Origin: Haliclona indistincta
Taxonomy: Eukaryota; Porifera; Demospongiae; Haplosclerida; Chalinidae
Direction of reading: 5' to 3'
DNA: 64,000 bases
NCBI GenBank assembly: GCA_964017065.1
Contig: OZ024786.1
Location: 5,619,781 to 5,683,780, forward strand
Shown here: positions 10,064 to 21,885 of the stretch, one piece after another
Numbering within the stretch: position 1 is the stretch's first letter
Layout: each line of letters begins with the position of its first letter
The notes under the pieces: model-generated
What the model was told of the DNA's origin: nothing
Seen by the model: only the letters and a program-made list of their open reading frames with translations
The model's database searches: none
Program-made: the position numbers and the translations under genes

Positions 10064-10456
10064 CTGGTATGCGCATGTATTTTGTTATAGCTTATGGTAG
10101 AATTTTGAGATGATAACTGCGATTGAAAAGGTTGACGTCAAGAGTGAGTGGGCATTTTAGAGCAAGAAAATTGCCATATATGGTCAAAAAGAACCTAAAA
10201 CTTCCCAGCCGTACAAGCTAGCAGGTATGCTAGACCAAGACACTGACATGGAAGATAGTAAAAGTGTATTTTTTTATGCAACCAATGATTAATTTTTACA
10301 TATTATGATAGACAGCAACATTTGGATACTCCTGTCAATACTTGCTCTTGTACTTGAAAAAAGAAAGAAAAACCCCATCTTATGTCTTTTACACAGTGTT
10401 GATGTAAGTTATAATAAATTGTAACTACTTTGATTTTATATAGTGGTCATTAGGTC

Positions 10457-10732
10457 ATGTTGGAGTTTGACGAGGCCTTAGGGAGACGCAAATCCCCTTA
10501 CATCATCAGGTATGGAGAGAGCCAGTATTTTGTTGCAATAGGAGTCGCTGGTCTTATGGAAGCATTGGAGGTACTAATGGCTCTCTACTACATTTATGAT
10601 ATAGAGTATCCAGGAGCAATTATCAACTTTATGTTATTCTTGGAGAAGTATTTAGTTAAACTGAGGTGTCAAAGCGGCAATTTCTCAGGATCAGCTGTAG
10701 CAGTGATCACTGACTTGAAGAATAGCAATTAA
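10457..10732 (+). CDS. 91-residue ORF, possible C-terminal exon of a transposon-associated protein
   Basis: The ATG at 10457 starts a frame ending at TAA 10730-10732. The part YYIYDIEYPGAIINFMLFLE, then KYLVKL, recalls a recurrent tail in invertebrate and fish transposon-associated proteins, where a Tyr-Pro pair is followed by an amphipathic helix ending FLE(K/R)Y. Upstream residues include KSPYIIRYGESQYFVAI. The sequence after the stop is AT-rich and non-coding. Recognition is by pattern only and the protein's role is unknown. Confidence 0.35.
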   Translation: MLEFDEALGRRKSPYIIRYGESQYFVAIGVAGLMEALEVLMALYYIYDIEYPGAIINFMLFLEKYLVKLRCQSGNFSGSAVAVITDLKNSN

Positions 10733-10739
10733 ACTTGTA

Positions 10740-11380
10740 CGATCAATACAATCATGTATAACTGATCATGTTGAGTTTGTGTATTATTGTACTATTGTTT
10801 GATTAAAGTTCAGCTCTTTTGATGAATTGATCAAGTGCTATGCTAGCTATAAGAGCAACATACTGAATTCTGCATTAAAATAAGTGAAGATGTACAAAGG
10901 CATGTACTTCAGAAGGTTGGAGCATTAGTATGTGCAAGTAAATGGAATTTACTAAGCATTTGTACTTAAAGTTGGTTACCGTCATTATGTGATTCCTTAC
11001 GTTCCATTGTTGACAGTATCTGTGGATTCTTTCTGTTGTGCGTAGAACATTTAGAATCAATGCCCTATAGTGCACAGCCATTTTCTCCAGTTAACAAGCT
11101 ATTTATGATGACAGACTGGAGTCACTGGACCCGTAAGTTAATTCATACCCACAGATCTGATCTCCATGTTATCTCAGAGTACCAGATTATTACCAGGCTG
11201 TCACAGCATAATATATAACTATAAAAATAATATACGTGATTGAGTAAGAATAGAGGAGAAAGACAAGTATAATGTATATCTATGGCACAGTTACAGATCA
11301 TTATAGGCCTCGATCATGTGCCGGTAAGTTGCTAAGTAACGCCGAGTCGCACTACTGTAGTCGCGGGCCTCGCTCCTTTT
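10740..11380. other. AT-rich stretch, nothing recognised
   Basis: Short frames only, no repeats shared with the rest of the window noticed. It ends at the splice-acceptor-like site of the coiled-coil exon. Confidence 0.4.
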
Positions 11381-11383
11381 TAG

Positions 11384-11503
11384 CAGCTCCTCAAGCAAAC
11401 ACTCTCCGAGGAGAGCACTCAGCTTCGTGGTGAGGTGGAGAGCCTCAAGCAGGAGAGCACTCAGCTCCGTGGTGAGGTGGAGAGCCTCAACCAGACACAA
11501 TGA
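11384..11503 (+). CDS. Candidate terminal exon encoding a coiled coil with a 14-residue repeat
   Basis: A pyrimidine-rich acceptor (CTCCTTTTTAG) is followed by 40 open codons ending in TGA. The peptide is built from the unit ESTQLRGEVESLKQ, present twice (second ending NQ), after a related start LLKQTLSE. Each unit is two heptads with Leu at regular positions, typical of a parallel coiled coil. The DNA repeat is 42 bases with one mismatch, and the stop falls right after it. The unit is GC-rich compared with its surroundings. Gene identity is unknown, and no upstream exon was assigned. Confidence 0.45.
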   Translation, partial: QLLKQTLSEESTQLRGEVESLKQESTQLRGEVESLNQTQ

Positions 11504-11509
11504 GAGAAT

Positions 11510-14350
11510 ATTGTTTAAGAATTAACATAATATTGTTTGAATACATATCAATAGTTTTGTAGCAGACTCATGGCACCGAACTGTTCGATCAATCACTTTT
11601 CACTTGTTTTACACTAGTCATTGTACACCAAGTCACTATTTAAGCCCTTGTGGCACACTCTCACATGTTCACGTTCATATGTTCAGTTCAGTCTGTCACT
11701 ATTTTCTATTGCTGCATTCTCTGACAATAATTATTTCTCCGTCATTTGCTGCGGTAGCTGTCGATACCACACGAACCACACTGTGTGCACGATTATATAA
11801 CTCCACATGACTATTTATCATTTCTACTTACTAACTCTGATTTATAATGTACGTATCACATTTCGCTACGGCAAACTCACTCTCGTGGTCAACCCCTGTG
11901 TCCTCCACAAGGTCAGTGAATTATAAATTTCAATTATATTGGACAACTAAAGGTAAAGAACATTCTCCACGGAGATTACAAGATACCGAGGACTGTCGCA
12001 GCAATGCAAAACAACGTGGCGGTCTTCACCAATGCAGTCAACAATATCAGTGAAGCACCAAACGTGACTAAGCATTTTACGTAACTTGGCCAATAGCCGC
12101 GGTATGTTAGGAGTGATGTTGCCTTGTGAATATGCGCTCTCTTGCTCTCCATTCTCCACGCACGAAACCAATTTACGGAATGATGGTGAGACCAAATATT
12201 AATTTTTGCACACAAATTCAACAAAGCAAAGAGCCATGCTCCTACATGACACATGGGGAAGAAGAAGTACAAACAAAAGAAGAGAAAAGAAAAGAGCCGT
12301 GTCCCCCTCCACGACACACATCAGGACTGTACATCAATTTTTCTCTGACAAACCTACAAAGAGTAGGAATGTTGCGTCTCGAGTGAGTACTATGACTTCT
12401 TCTCTGAGGCCATGATACTAGGATATGACAAAGAGGTAGCCTTGTGGCCACTGACTAGAGAGATAAAAGGATTGTATCTACCTTGTCTACAATGACATCA
12501 CATACTGACACTAAAACTGTTGACAGACGACAGAAGGATGACACTGCGAGAGTAATCTCATACCCTATGTCAGTTGCTGTCTACAACAGGTGTAGGCCGA
12601 GCAGATACAATTGGTTTCAGTTCACAATCTTCTTTCCATACTTTTTCGAAATATGTAGTATGTAATTCCTATTCTCGTTTAAAATTATTATTTTATCATT
12701 TGGATCATATGGATAATTTATCATGTGGTGTCTAGCAAGGCTGCTCCCGTTCATGATTGGACAATTAGTACCAGAAGATGACCAACATTGGCATAATTTT
12801 TTGCTGATACTCACCATCATAGACTACGCCTTTGCTCCCGTGATATCTCCCAATGAAGTGGCATTTTTGAATAGCGTAAAGGAGGAGCACAAGCTAACTT
12901 CAAGCGGCTGTATCCAGACTTGTCAATAACTCCAAAGCTTCACTAAATTCTTCACATTGCAGAGTGGATTATAAAGTACTCATACATGAAAGATATTACA
13001 AACCATGCAATATTCAAGTATGGATTTAAAAGAAAGTGAAGCGGCTCCACAAGTGTGGAGAATGTTGGAAGAATTTGAAGAGTCTAAAGAATTGAAAGAG
13101 TCAGAATGTGCAAAATAAGAGGTTTGCCAGTTAAACTGTTGTGAAAGGAGTAAGATGATCTTGGAAGAGGATGAGCAACATGACAGGAGCGGTGAGAAAG
13201 AAAAGGAGAAGAGATGCTGTGGTCAATATTGATGTACACTTATCATGGGCTGTAGTGATCAGGCTTCTATCAAAAGTTGAATTATAATAAGTTAGGTTTT
13301 GATCATAAATAACAATGTTGAGCTCCTGTTAAAGTCATAACTGATCAAGACTAACAAATGACTTCACCAAATCATCATAATTTTCTGTATTGTAAATAGT
13401 TCACATGTGGCATCTTAACCCATTCAACCACCACTACTGACAGATTGTCTTGTCACTAGAAAACATAACGCAGCACTGCCGAGGGCATTGCACATTCACT
13501 TACCTAGATCCATAGGCATGTAGATTATAGAGATCACTATAGCCTGTACAATAGAGAATTATGTTCCTCCATTGTTTTCTCATTATCATGCATGTGGTTC
13601 ACCACACTTACCACTGTCAAAGTGCTATCGCAGACGTCATAGGTACCTTTCCATCCGTATAATTAGGACAAATCTCCTTCCTCTTTCCCTGAACTGAGAA
13701 ATCATATGATAATAGCAGGATACAGCAGGCTAATAGTAGATGGGCGTGGCCCGACCTCTGCGTCTACGGGAGGTCGGGTTGGTTTCACATGTATACAAAA
13801 GTTGTTGCGTGATACTATTATGAATATCATTTAGCAGATAAGACAGGTGACGTGTAAATATCTAGTGATTCTACTGACAAATTTAATCACAGACTTGAAT
13901 CCGATAAGAGTACTATAACACAATGAGGACTCCACTACATCACGTCACACAACCTTGACTGCAAACAAGGCAAGAAACAATTTCTGCAATTATGAAGAAG
14001 TAAACTGATTACCCTAGAGCTGAACATGTAGACAGACTAGAGAATCAACGAATGGAATGCAACACTTTGGTACAAGAACCAAGTATTTAGTAGTAAGATG
14101 GACAACTCACTTTCTGGTCTAGTTTGACTACTTCCTTGATCATGCAGTAAGCTCTAGCCTTCTCCTGTTCATTACATTGGGAAAAGAATCCAATGAACAG
14201 CTGTCCGAAGCACTCATAGAATCGATAAATAACGGCAGTATTAAAGATGGTATAATGAGTAGACTCCATCTACAAGAATACAATGCCAAACAATTTAATT
14301 ATTATCAATCAAAATACAAAGGGATAGAATAGCAGAGTGCATGAATCTGT
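11510..14350. other. Gene-free AT-rich stretch
   Basis: I see no supported gene. A short frame near 13020-13120 (starting MDLKESEAAPQVW) is acidic and could be a small exon, but nothing confirms it. A 9-bp perfect stem (CCCGACCTC ... GAGGTCGGG) lies at 13750-13778. Confidence 0.4.
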
Positions 14351-14355
14351 GAATA

Positions 14356-14933
14356 CCGTATAACCGGTAATTTTCGACACTGAAATATTTCGTACGTTAA
14401 ATTTTAGATAGGATTTAATTTTCGTAACGTTTTCGCCTTTCGAAAATTAAATCGCACACAAATTTAAATTTGCCATAAAATTAACTATGACTAAAACTAA
14501 TTTTGACGCGCTCGACACACGGAGGAGGACAGAGAAACGACGACTGTTTGTAGTTGCGTAAGAGGCTATCATGTTTATAGCTGGAAAAACACTTGCCTGC
14601 TGTCAGAAGTCTAGCTAGAAACGTTCAAGACCGTTACGCGTTGGCTGTGAAAGAACCGACAAGGAGACAGAAACTGCAAATACCGGTAGTTCCGCCACGA
14701 CCGTGCATGCTGCAGGGCATCTGCATTCCACGGCGAATATCTTGCCTGTGTTCTCTTTCTTCGTCGTGGCGGTACCATAACCATTGACAAGCAGGGCATC
14801 GTACACATGTTCTATGGTTGACGTTCCATTGCAACACAAATTTTCGTTACAAAGAAATTTTTTGAAATTTTAATTTTCGTCATCGGGAGCCCTTACGAAA
14901 ATTAGAACCGAACGAAAATTACCGGTTATACGG
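14356..14933 (-). mobile_element. TA-flanked inverted-repeat element carrying a HIRAN-like frame
   Basis: The ends are inverted repeats CCGTATAACCGGTAATTTTCG at the left and its reverse complement at the right, and the element is flanked on both sides by TA (14354-14355 and 14934-14935), the target-site duplication of Tc1/mariner/pogo-type transposons. Near both ends the words CGAAAATTA and TTTCG recur. No transposase is encoded, so it is non-autonomous. The minus strand carries a HIRAN-like frame, listed separately. Its CCGTA termini resemble those of the element at 59917-60439. Confidence 0.75.
14615..14839 (-). pseudogene. HIRAN-like fragment inside the inverted-repeat element
   Basis: The 74-residue minus-strand frame reads VYDALLVNG near its start, then KKENTGKIFAVE, then TVVAELP. 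HIRAN domains found in invertebrate transposons have the order xYxxxW...G, E-x-x-N-x-x-D-x-F/Y-A-V, then a V-V-G-H-V-P-like turn. The order and spacing fit, although the Asp of the NxxD position and the GH of the last motif are missing, so it is probably decayed. HIRAN binds DNA ends in repair proteins; a role in a transposon is not established. Confidence 0.4.
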
Positions 14934-15135
14934 TATGAGTGAGAGAGTTAATGCTTCTATGTGACCACCTTATTGAGAAAATATGGTGCTGTCTTCAATC
15001 GATGATCAATTGAATGAGATGACGTAACACATTTGATCAGTTTAGCTGAAAAGAAGTCAAGAATAATTATAAGAATAGTTGCAGCAACACGTTACATAAT
15101 GATTGTGTTGCTAACCAACTCCTCTTAAAGGGGGA

Positions 15136-15498
15136 TCAATGCCAGTTATGTGCCCTGCTGAGATTATGGGCATCACGTGTTTCAACCCTCTGGCACTCTG
15201 CAGTACTGAGTGAGCGCAAGTTGAGTTGTTCAAAAATAGAGTGCAGCAACTCGTCAGGCAGTCTCACAAACCAGCCCATGCTGTGGCTCCTACTTACAGA
15301 CTCGGAGTTACTAAGGGTAACGGTTTGCTTGTCAGTGACGACACGTGGCGTTAGTATTCCGGACGGGTCACAGGGCTGCCTTTTCTCAGGACAGTGGACG
15401 CGGTAATGGTGGTCGTTCTTGTAGTTGCCGCACGGTGGTTGGTTCTCTACTTCTAGCTCGTCTGGTCTGGCAGCCACATGGCGATGAGTGGAGTTCAT
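15136..15498 (-). CDS. F-box-like ORF
   Basis: The 120-residue frame begins with a polar region rich in His, Pro and charged residues and ends with GWFVRLPDELLHSIFEQL then NLRSL. LPDELLxxIFxxLxxxSL is the classic start of an F-box, the Skp1-binding motif of ubiquitin ligase adaptors. After NLRSL the expected hydrophobic and Trp positions are not seen, and the frame runs to a stop, so either an intron follows or the domain is truncated. The start is uncertain because the frame continues upstream of the first Met. Leucine-rich or other substrate-binding repeats were not found nearby. Confidence 0.45.
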   Translation of the reverse strand: MNSTHRHVAARPDELEVENQPPCGNYKNDHHYRVHCPEKRQPCDPSGILTPRVVTDKQTVTLSNSESVSRSHSMGWFVRLPDELLHSIFEQLNLRSLSTAECQRVETRDAHNLSRAHNWH

Positions 15499-15898
15499 TT
15501 CTCGCAGCTGTCGAACACGAGCTCTTCTCAGACTGCAGCAAACTCGCGCTCCTCTGGACTAAGCAAGGGCTTTTATCTGGCGCAGTAGACATGTTGCTAG
15601 CCTCATTATAATCCCCGCCAATGGCTTTAACGGCCTCCTTCAGCTCCTTCTCAAAGGGTCCATCCTCTTTTCATTCCGATTGCAGCTCCAAACTGCATCG
15701 AGATAATGCACTTGAAGACTTGAAGGGGGCGGTGCATGATTTTATGGGGGACTTTGATGTGCTGCATCTTGTTTTCTGCTTAGCATATATGCACAAAAGT
15801 GCTTTTATTGATTAGACCAAGTCTAACACTACCTGCCGTGCAACTATGGCGAGCTTGTGACGCTCTCGGGTACGCACAAAAGACCTCGCTTCTGCTAC

Positions 15899-16185
15899 AT
15901 GGTTTGTACACGTTTTCTCGACTTCTGAGCTAGAGATCGACGCGCTGTAAACGCAGTACTATTCAGTACCATCTTGCGCAGAAACGTATAGAGCGATTTG
16001 TCGATATTCGTTCGCGAAGGTAGCAAAGCAGTGTTCGTGCACTAGAAAAAACTACGCTGTAAAAAAAGTAAGCGCTATTACGAAAATTCGCTCTATACGT
16101 TTGTGCGCAAGATGCTACTGAATAGCACTGCGTTTACAGCGCGTCGATCTCTTGCTCAGAAGTCGAGAAAACGTGTACAAACCAT
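15899..16185. mobile_element. Fold-back element with long inverted arms
   Basis: The left arm begins ATGGTTTGTACACGTTTTCT and the right arm is its reverse complement. The arms extend about 100 bases each with few mismatches, through GATCGACGCGCTGTAAACG and CGTATAGAGCGA. A central part of less than 100 bases is not complementary. No target-site duplication was found. The single strand could form a long hairpin, as in MITEs. Confidence 0.7.
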
Positions 16186-16447
16186 CCGTGTATTATTTCT
16201 GCCATACTCTTATGGGAGATCGGTTTGTTTATAAATAGTTATTCAACCACAACAACATAACCATGTAACTATGAATAATTTGAATATTAAGTCCTTGCAC
16301 CGCCACCTTAAGTCTGTTAAACCACTTAATAGCTATAAAATCATTATCTGGGGCCTGGGACTCATTCTTCATTCTCATCCTGATACTCGTACTCAGCACA
16401 TTGCATCATCTGTATTTATAACGCAATAATAATAATATTAATATTAA

Positions 16448-16657
16448 TTGTTACTTCCTGACCAAATGCACCGCCCGGACTCTACAATCTCTGCTATTTT
16501 TCGTGTTTTATATGAATTGTTCATTCTACTGTATAATAATTGTTGTTCATTGAATTTAAAGAGATTGTTTGACCACTACAATTGTCAGCTACTGAGTAAA
16601 GTATCCGAGCTTCTTGAAAACACTGGCTGCAGATACCCAGGAGAGTATTTGACATGA
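16448..16657 (+). CDS. Unrecognised 69-residue ORF
   Basis: This frame has a hydrophobic middle (FRVLYELFILLYNN) and a polar end (KVSELLENTGCRYPG). The start codon is not ATG in the printed sequence (TTG). No family is recognised; it may be a chance frame. Confidence 0.15.
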   Translation: MLLPDQMHRPDSTISAIFRVLYELFILLYNNCCSLNLKRLFDHYNCQLLSKVSELLENTGCRYPGEYLT

Positions 16658-17229
16658 TTTCTGATTAGCTGTTCATGTACTGTGACAAGTCAGCATCAGC
16701 ATCAAGAAATGTAACTCAGCTCTGCAGCAGTTGTATTGACGTATTTTTCTCAAGAGATGTACTCAGAGTCTCTAATGTTAAGGGAGGTAGGACATGCAAC
16801 TATAAGAAGCTAGGTCCTAGGATGGTAACAGCTATCACCTGTAAGTCTGTGCAGTAATTCACATGCTGTTTCATTATCTTTCATTTTAGCAAACGTTTGC
16901 CAGTCATATGAGGACATAAAAGTGACAGTCCTCAACCAAGTTATAAACAACAAATGCACTGCTGCTCGCTGAGGAGTGTCTAAAGCGACTAGCAACTGAC
17001 TCTCCACTCTGTCTCTGAACTAATTCTAACTCATGGCATGTCATATTATATCATATGTTATTACATAGTACGTCATCTTTGACCAATCGGATTGCTCTAT
17101 TCGAGGGCATTAATGTAGGTTATTGACCGCGCGTAGCGTCTTCTATAGCAACAGACCGTTGCGTCTTTGCGAGTTTGAAAAATTCGCGATGTTATTGCGC
17201 TCACAGAGATGAACTATATAATAAATCAT

Positions 17230-17387
17230 TTATTGCCCGACACAACTCGGGCATTAACTGACATTAATGACCTCGGGAAAGTCGGTTGCCCTCGTACAGT
17301 CTCGGGCTGCGCCCTCGACCATTACTCGGGCGACCGACTTTCCCGCGGTCATTAATGTCGGTTAATGCCCTCGCGTGAGGGCAATAA
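17230..17387. repeat. Palindromic sequence (fold-back)
   Basis: Left words TTATTGCCC, CGGGCATTAA, CATTAATGACC and GGGAAAGTCGGT are matched in reverse order by ACCGACTTTCCC, GGTCATTAATG, TTAATGCCC and GGGCAATAA. The centre is GC-rich with repeated CTCGGGC-type words. It is part of a wider CTCGGG-rich patch from about 17100 to 17400. Confidence 0.65.
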
Positions 17388-17399
17388 CTAATACTCGTG

Positions 17400-19390
17400 T
17401 AGCATAATCTGTTTTACTTATTTTTGTCATAAAAACTTACGATGGAAAGTGCAAGTAAAATTAAAAGTAATGTCACATACACGTAACATATGTGTGACAT
17501 ATGATTATGTCAAGCATTGATGGGATATAGAATTATATTCAGGAATCAGAGAGAGAGAAGAGGAAGGTAGGCAGAGACAAAGAGACGGAAGGTACTAATA
17601 ATACATGAGTATGTCTAGCCGAGATATGTCTGCTGCACTCACGCGCAAACACGCGATACAACTTGAGATCCTTGTGCAGAGCTCGTTCATCACATGATGG
17701 AACGTACGGCGACGTTTAAAAGAGGAAATGTTACTCTCGACCTTAACATCTTTGAAAGCAACTTCACTGTTAGTAATTTCTAAAAACTTTATTATTATTT
17801 TGCGATTCTAAACCATACAATAATACAGAACAGTTTGTTTTTATAACTATGAGACAAGAATGACCCACTGTGATGCCATTATAGGCTAACCCTTCTAGAA
17901 GGTACTTCACACAGAGACAGTAGATTTCCTGATCACTTCCACCATATAATATAATATGCTTATTTTATGACCTGTTGTAACTAATAGGTTGATGCTCACC
18001 TATAGCGCTATAAAAGATGTGGAAGAACTCAGAATGAGCCCCCAATTAATACTACAGCCACTCATGGCTTCGAAGAAAGCTAAAGTTACAATTTTTAAGT
18101 GAAAGAGCTATCTTTTAAGGATTTATACAAGCAGTGGCAGGAGGTATGTCGTAGAGACAGACAAGTCTAGACTATTTAATAACGTTTACAAACAGCTAAA
18201 TCTAAGTCGATTTAACTCATCAAGACCTGACCTATTTTTAACAATTCAGACTAGAATATCATGTGATTTTGCCACAATGTGGAGCAGGAAGCATAAGAAA
18301 ACCCACGTGCGGACTGACGATAGTCTAGTTCTCAAGTACAAGGTGAGTTGAGGGTGTCAGTAGCATCTCGCATAGTGCAGCTCTAATATAATTTAGTTTG
18401 GTAAACACACTTTTAAAATAGAAACAAATAATGTACAGTTCAGGTAGACTGCCAGACTCAATCACATAAAGTATTCTGAAGTACAAAGTATTCTTATCAC
18501 ATTGTCTGCCCCTGTAACACATGCCATTCCTCAGGTTTTTATAATAGTTTAAAGTATGAAACCACACCTAGATGGCTTGGTGCACTTTCAAATTAACAAG
18601 ACGAAATTGTTGGCTTTGCTGTAGCTGAAAAAACTGCATCGAGATAGCAAATGTATGACTATCATCACTTCTAATTATACTATAGCCACAACAATAACTT
18701 TTTATGCGTGGTTCTCTCTAGAACTTGTATTTATATAATAGCATTCCAGATAGTTCATAGCTGATCTTCACCTGTATAGAGAAGAATCACTGTCTTACGT
18801 ATCATCAAGGAAAGCAGATGATTGCTACTCTCTAGTAGTTAGTAGTAATGTACAGGAATACATCTATTGCGGATTGATTGTGCACGTCCGCACACCACTG
18901 GCACGAGTACGCGTACCAGCCAAAATATGAAAACTACAGGCACACGCCTGTACAGCAACTACCATGTAGTACCACGTAGTTTGCTAGTATCAAGTGTTCT
19001 GACATGACCCTTAGCATTGGTCAACAGCTTAGCACTGGTCACAAAAATATTTTATCTGGAACTTGATTGACAGCACACAAAATGACAACACACATCATAT
19101 TTTTTCTGTATATTATTAAATTCTCTAAATTCCTGATGGTAAACTCCACAATGCGACATTCTGGTCAGTTGCTGATGCTGATTCCACTGTAGTGACATGT
19201 GAGCTAACTATAGTACAGAGCACAGTCAGACTGTGCACAATGAGGAATTTGGTAAGTGGAAAGCGTTTAATAAGAAAAAGATCTTATACAAAAATTAGAG
19301 ATCCAAACTCTGAAGTTTTCATCTGAGCAAGAGTTCCTTTGATAGCTATTGTATATAAACAAGATCTCCTTTTAATAATATAGGAATTTT
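17400..19390. other. Gene-free AT-rich stretch
   Basis: Only short frames in both strands. Nothing recognised. Confidence 0.4.
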
Positions 19391-19489
19391 CAATAACTTG
19401 CCTAGTCATCCAAGTATCATGCGTAGACTTACATACAGGTCATTCAACCGCTTCACCCGAGTTGCTGTTCAAAATTGTAGCAAAACCAC

Positions 19490-19630
19490 CTACACAACCA
19501 CCCCCACCACCACCACCACTACCACCGGTATGCATCTGGGTGCCTCAGCCACAACATCCTCCCTACTAGCCTCCTTATTTGCCTCAGCCACCACACTATT
19601 TGCCTCAGCCACAGTCACATTGTTTGGAAG
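19490..19630. repeat. (CCA)n tract followed by GCCTCAGCCAC tandem words
   Basis: A run of CCA triplets is followed by three imperfect copies of a 20-base unit containing TTTGCCTCAGCCAC. The Thr/Ala-rich plus-strand frame over it is a product of the repeat. Confidence 0.7.
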
Positions 19631-19643
19631 ATGAAAGACAGAG

Positions 19644-20109
19644 TTGAGTCTTATCTTTAATACTGTTATGATACAACAACAACAGCAACAAAAAATTTCC
19701 AGGATAAAGCTTCAAGGGAGCCGTAAAATACGGTGTCATGCTCACATTCAGTTTAAGAAATGTGTAGAGTACCCAGAGTACAAAGTTACTGATTATGAAT
19801 TGCTTTACCTTGGATGGGAAATCTTGAAATAAGCTCATGAATAGGCATAAAAGACCTATGAATTGATAGGAGTGTAGCAAGTGCAAGATGACTATGAAGA
19901 AAGGAAAGTGCAGCAGTAGTAGCATGGCGAAAGCGTTGATTGCAGATAAGAAAGAACCGGTTACGTTGTTTGAAAACATGATTTTGAAGATAATTGATGG
20001 AGTCCATGGTGAGAATCTTTCCATGAAGCAGCTATGTGCACCTGAGCATAATATTGTATTGATTATCATGGCATTGTGTATGCTTCAGGATGATATCCTC
20101 CATATCTGA
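19644..20109 (+). CDS. Two adjacent frames of a possible transposon protein
   Basis: The first frame (19644-19832) contains KLQGSRKIRCHAHIQFKKC then EYPEYKV. It resembles a Cys/His segment (GSRKxxCxAHIxxK ... PEY) that I associate with invertebrate transposon proteins. The second (19888-20109, ATG start) is MTMKKGKCSSSSMAKALIAD followed by LFENMILKII and MALCML, ending at TGA. They are in different frames 55 bases apart, so an intron or a frameshift would be needed to join them. The hydrophobic minus-strand ORF over the same DNA (19605-20069) is probably its shadow. Function unknown. Confidence 0.35.
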
Positions 20110-21468
20110 TCCATTGTGTACGCCAGATCTGATCATCCTGATCAGTACAATCTTGAACGCAAACACAATAGCTTTACAAACACAAACACAATAGTTTAAT
20201 TCTGTTTCCAGAAGTTTGGGGAAATTTTACCTACTGCCCTTGTGTGATTGGGACATCATGGAGTCAATGATACTGATCAGAGACACTCATGCTACATTAT
20301 CATTACCAAGATGAGTTATACCTTAGCTGGTGCAAAAGTAAAAATAAAATACCGACATTAAAAGACTGACATTCATGAATGCCGTCAATATAATAAGCAT
20401 CTCAGTCTTAAGCATCTCTTTTGTGATTTCACCTTTCTCAACCTTGTGAGCAATCTCCTCAGAACAACTGATCTGCTCTGGAGTGAGATGCTCTCGCCTA
20501 ACAAAGAGAAGGAGTCTAACATCGAATGACTCTCTCGCTCATTTGTCTATTCATTCAATAAAATTTCTAAATTTGACTAGTGACTGCTGTTTGGTAAAAT
20601 CAAAATAAAACTTAATACCAAAATACCCTAGTCTGCCTTTGATAATTCTTATCATTATTGTCATCATCACTCTCATCACTCGTCCAAATATCTATTAATC
20701 TACAGATTATCAAAGTGATCTATGAAAGTGATCAGAGTGATCTACAGATTATTGGGAGCTAAGATTCCATTAAACGAGACAAGAAATTTCAATTCTGGAT
20801 GAAGAAGAGATCATTTCCGCTGCTGTCTGTTCCAAGTGTTGGTGTCCAAGACGCTCTAGCTGTTCCAGTTAACCTGGTGGGCAAACAACCAAAAAGCAAT
20901 AAGAAACTGATGTCCGTATACATGTGTGTTCTATAGTCGGTCTGCAAGAGAATGAGGAGATAGGTATTAAAACATATGTAGGTTTGAGAAAGAAGATATG
21001 AAATAACCGTTCCAAGCCCTGGTTATTCCGCCTAAGCATGTATAACTGGAATGGAGGCTCTCTTGATATTGCTGCAAAGATTAACTTATCCAAACAGGCA
21101 AACCGATTTAACCAAATTGTTTGGACGGTCAAAGACAAAGTTGATTCTTATCTTTAATATCTTGGTGCAGGTTTCACCAGAGTTTATCATTCACTGAAGG
21201 TACGCACTAAGCATAATACACTATAAGCTTAATTCAAGTGTTTGTGAAAAACAGAAAATACAATTAGGAAGGCCAAAAACACTTGTCCAAGGCTACGAAT
21301 GCGTTCACAATGAAATGGAGTGGCTTCCTTGCTTACTTGGGTACTATGACATTTTCTTCTACAGTAATTCAATAATTTAATTTTCTTCTATGATCTTCAT
21401 TGGTAACGAACAGGCCACTTTAGAGGTCTAGTGATCAATGCACAGCAGTGCCTACAGCGGCACAATGG
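20110..21468. other. Gene-free stretch
   Basis: No supported gene. AGTGATC-type words recur near 20700-20755 (a small imperfect tandem repeat). Confidence 0.4.
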
Positions 21469-21885
21469 CAGTAGTATTCCTAGCAATAGCTGCTTGTGTA
21501 GGAGCACAGTAGTATTCCTAGCAATAGCTTGTGTAGGAGCACAGTAGTATTCCTAGCAATAGCTTGTGTAGGAGGAGCACAGTAGTATTCCTAGCAATAG
21601 CTTGTGTAGGAGCACAGTAGTATTCCTAACAATAGCTTGTGTAGGAGCACAGTAGTATTCCTAACAATAGCTTGTGTAGGAGCACAGTAGTATTCCTAGC
21701 AATAGCTTGTGTAGGAGCACAGTAGTATTCCTAACAATAGCTTGTGTAGGAGCACAGTAGTATTCCTAGCAATAGCTTGTGTAGGAGCACAGTAGTATTC
21801 CTAACAATAGCTTGTGTAGGAGCACAGTAGTATTCCTAGCAATAGCTTGTGTAGGAGCACAGTAGTATTCCTAGCAATAGAGGCA
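21469..21885 (+). repeat. 35-bp minisatellite, 12 copies
   Basis: The unit is about AGTAGTATTCCTAGCAATAG followed by CTTGTGTAGGAGCAC. Starts of the AGTAGTATTCCT word occur at about 21471, 21508, 21543, 21581, 21616, 21651, 21686, 21721, 21756, 21791, 21826 and 21861. One unit has two extra bases (TGC duplication) and one has three (AGG duplication). A G/A variant after CCTA alternates in the last part of the array, suggesting that a 70-bp dimer was amplified. Confidence 0.95.

Noticed and set aside
13750..13778. Nine-base stem-loop as a terminator or small RNA
   Set aside because: A single short hairpin in a eukaryotic AT-rich region is not evidence of function.
19605..20069. 154-residue hydrophobic minus-strand ORF
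   Set aside because: It lies opposite plus-strand frames with normal coding composition; its Leu/Phe content is what the complement of those frames gives.
21469..21885. CRISPR-like array
   Set aside because: The repeats are contiguous without spacers; it is a minisatellite.
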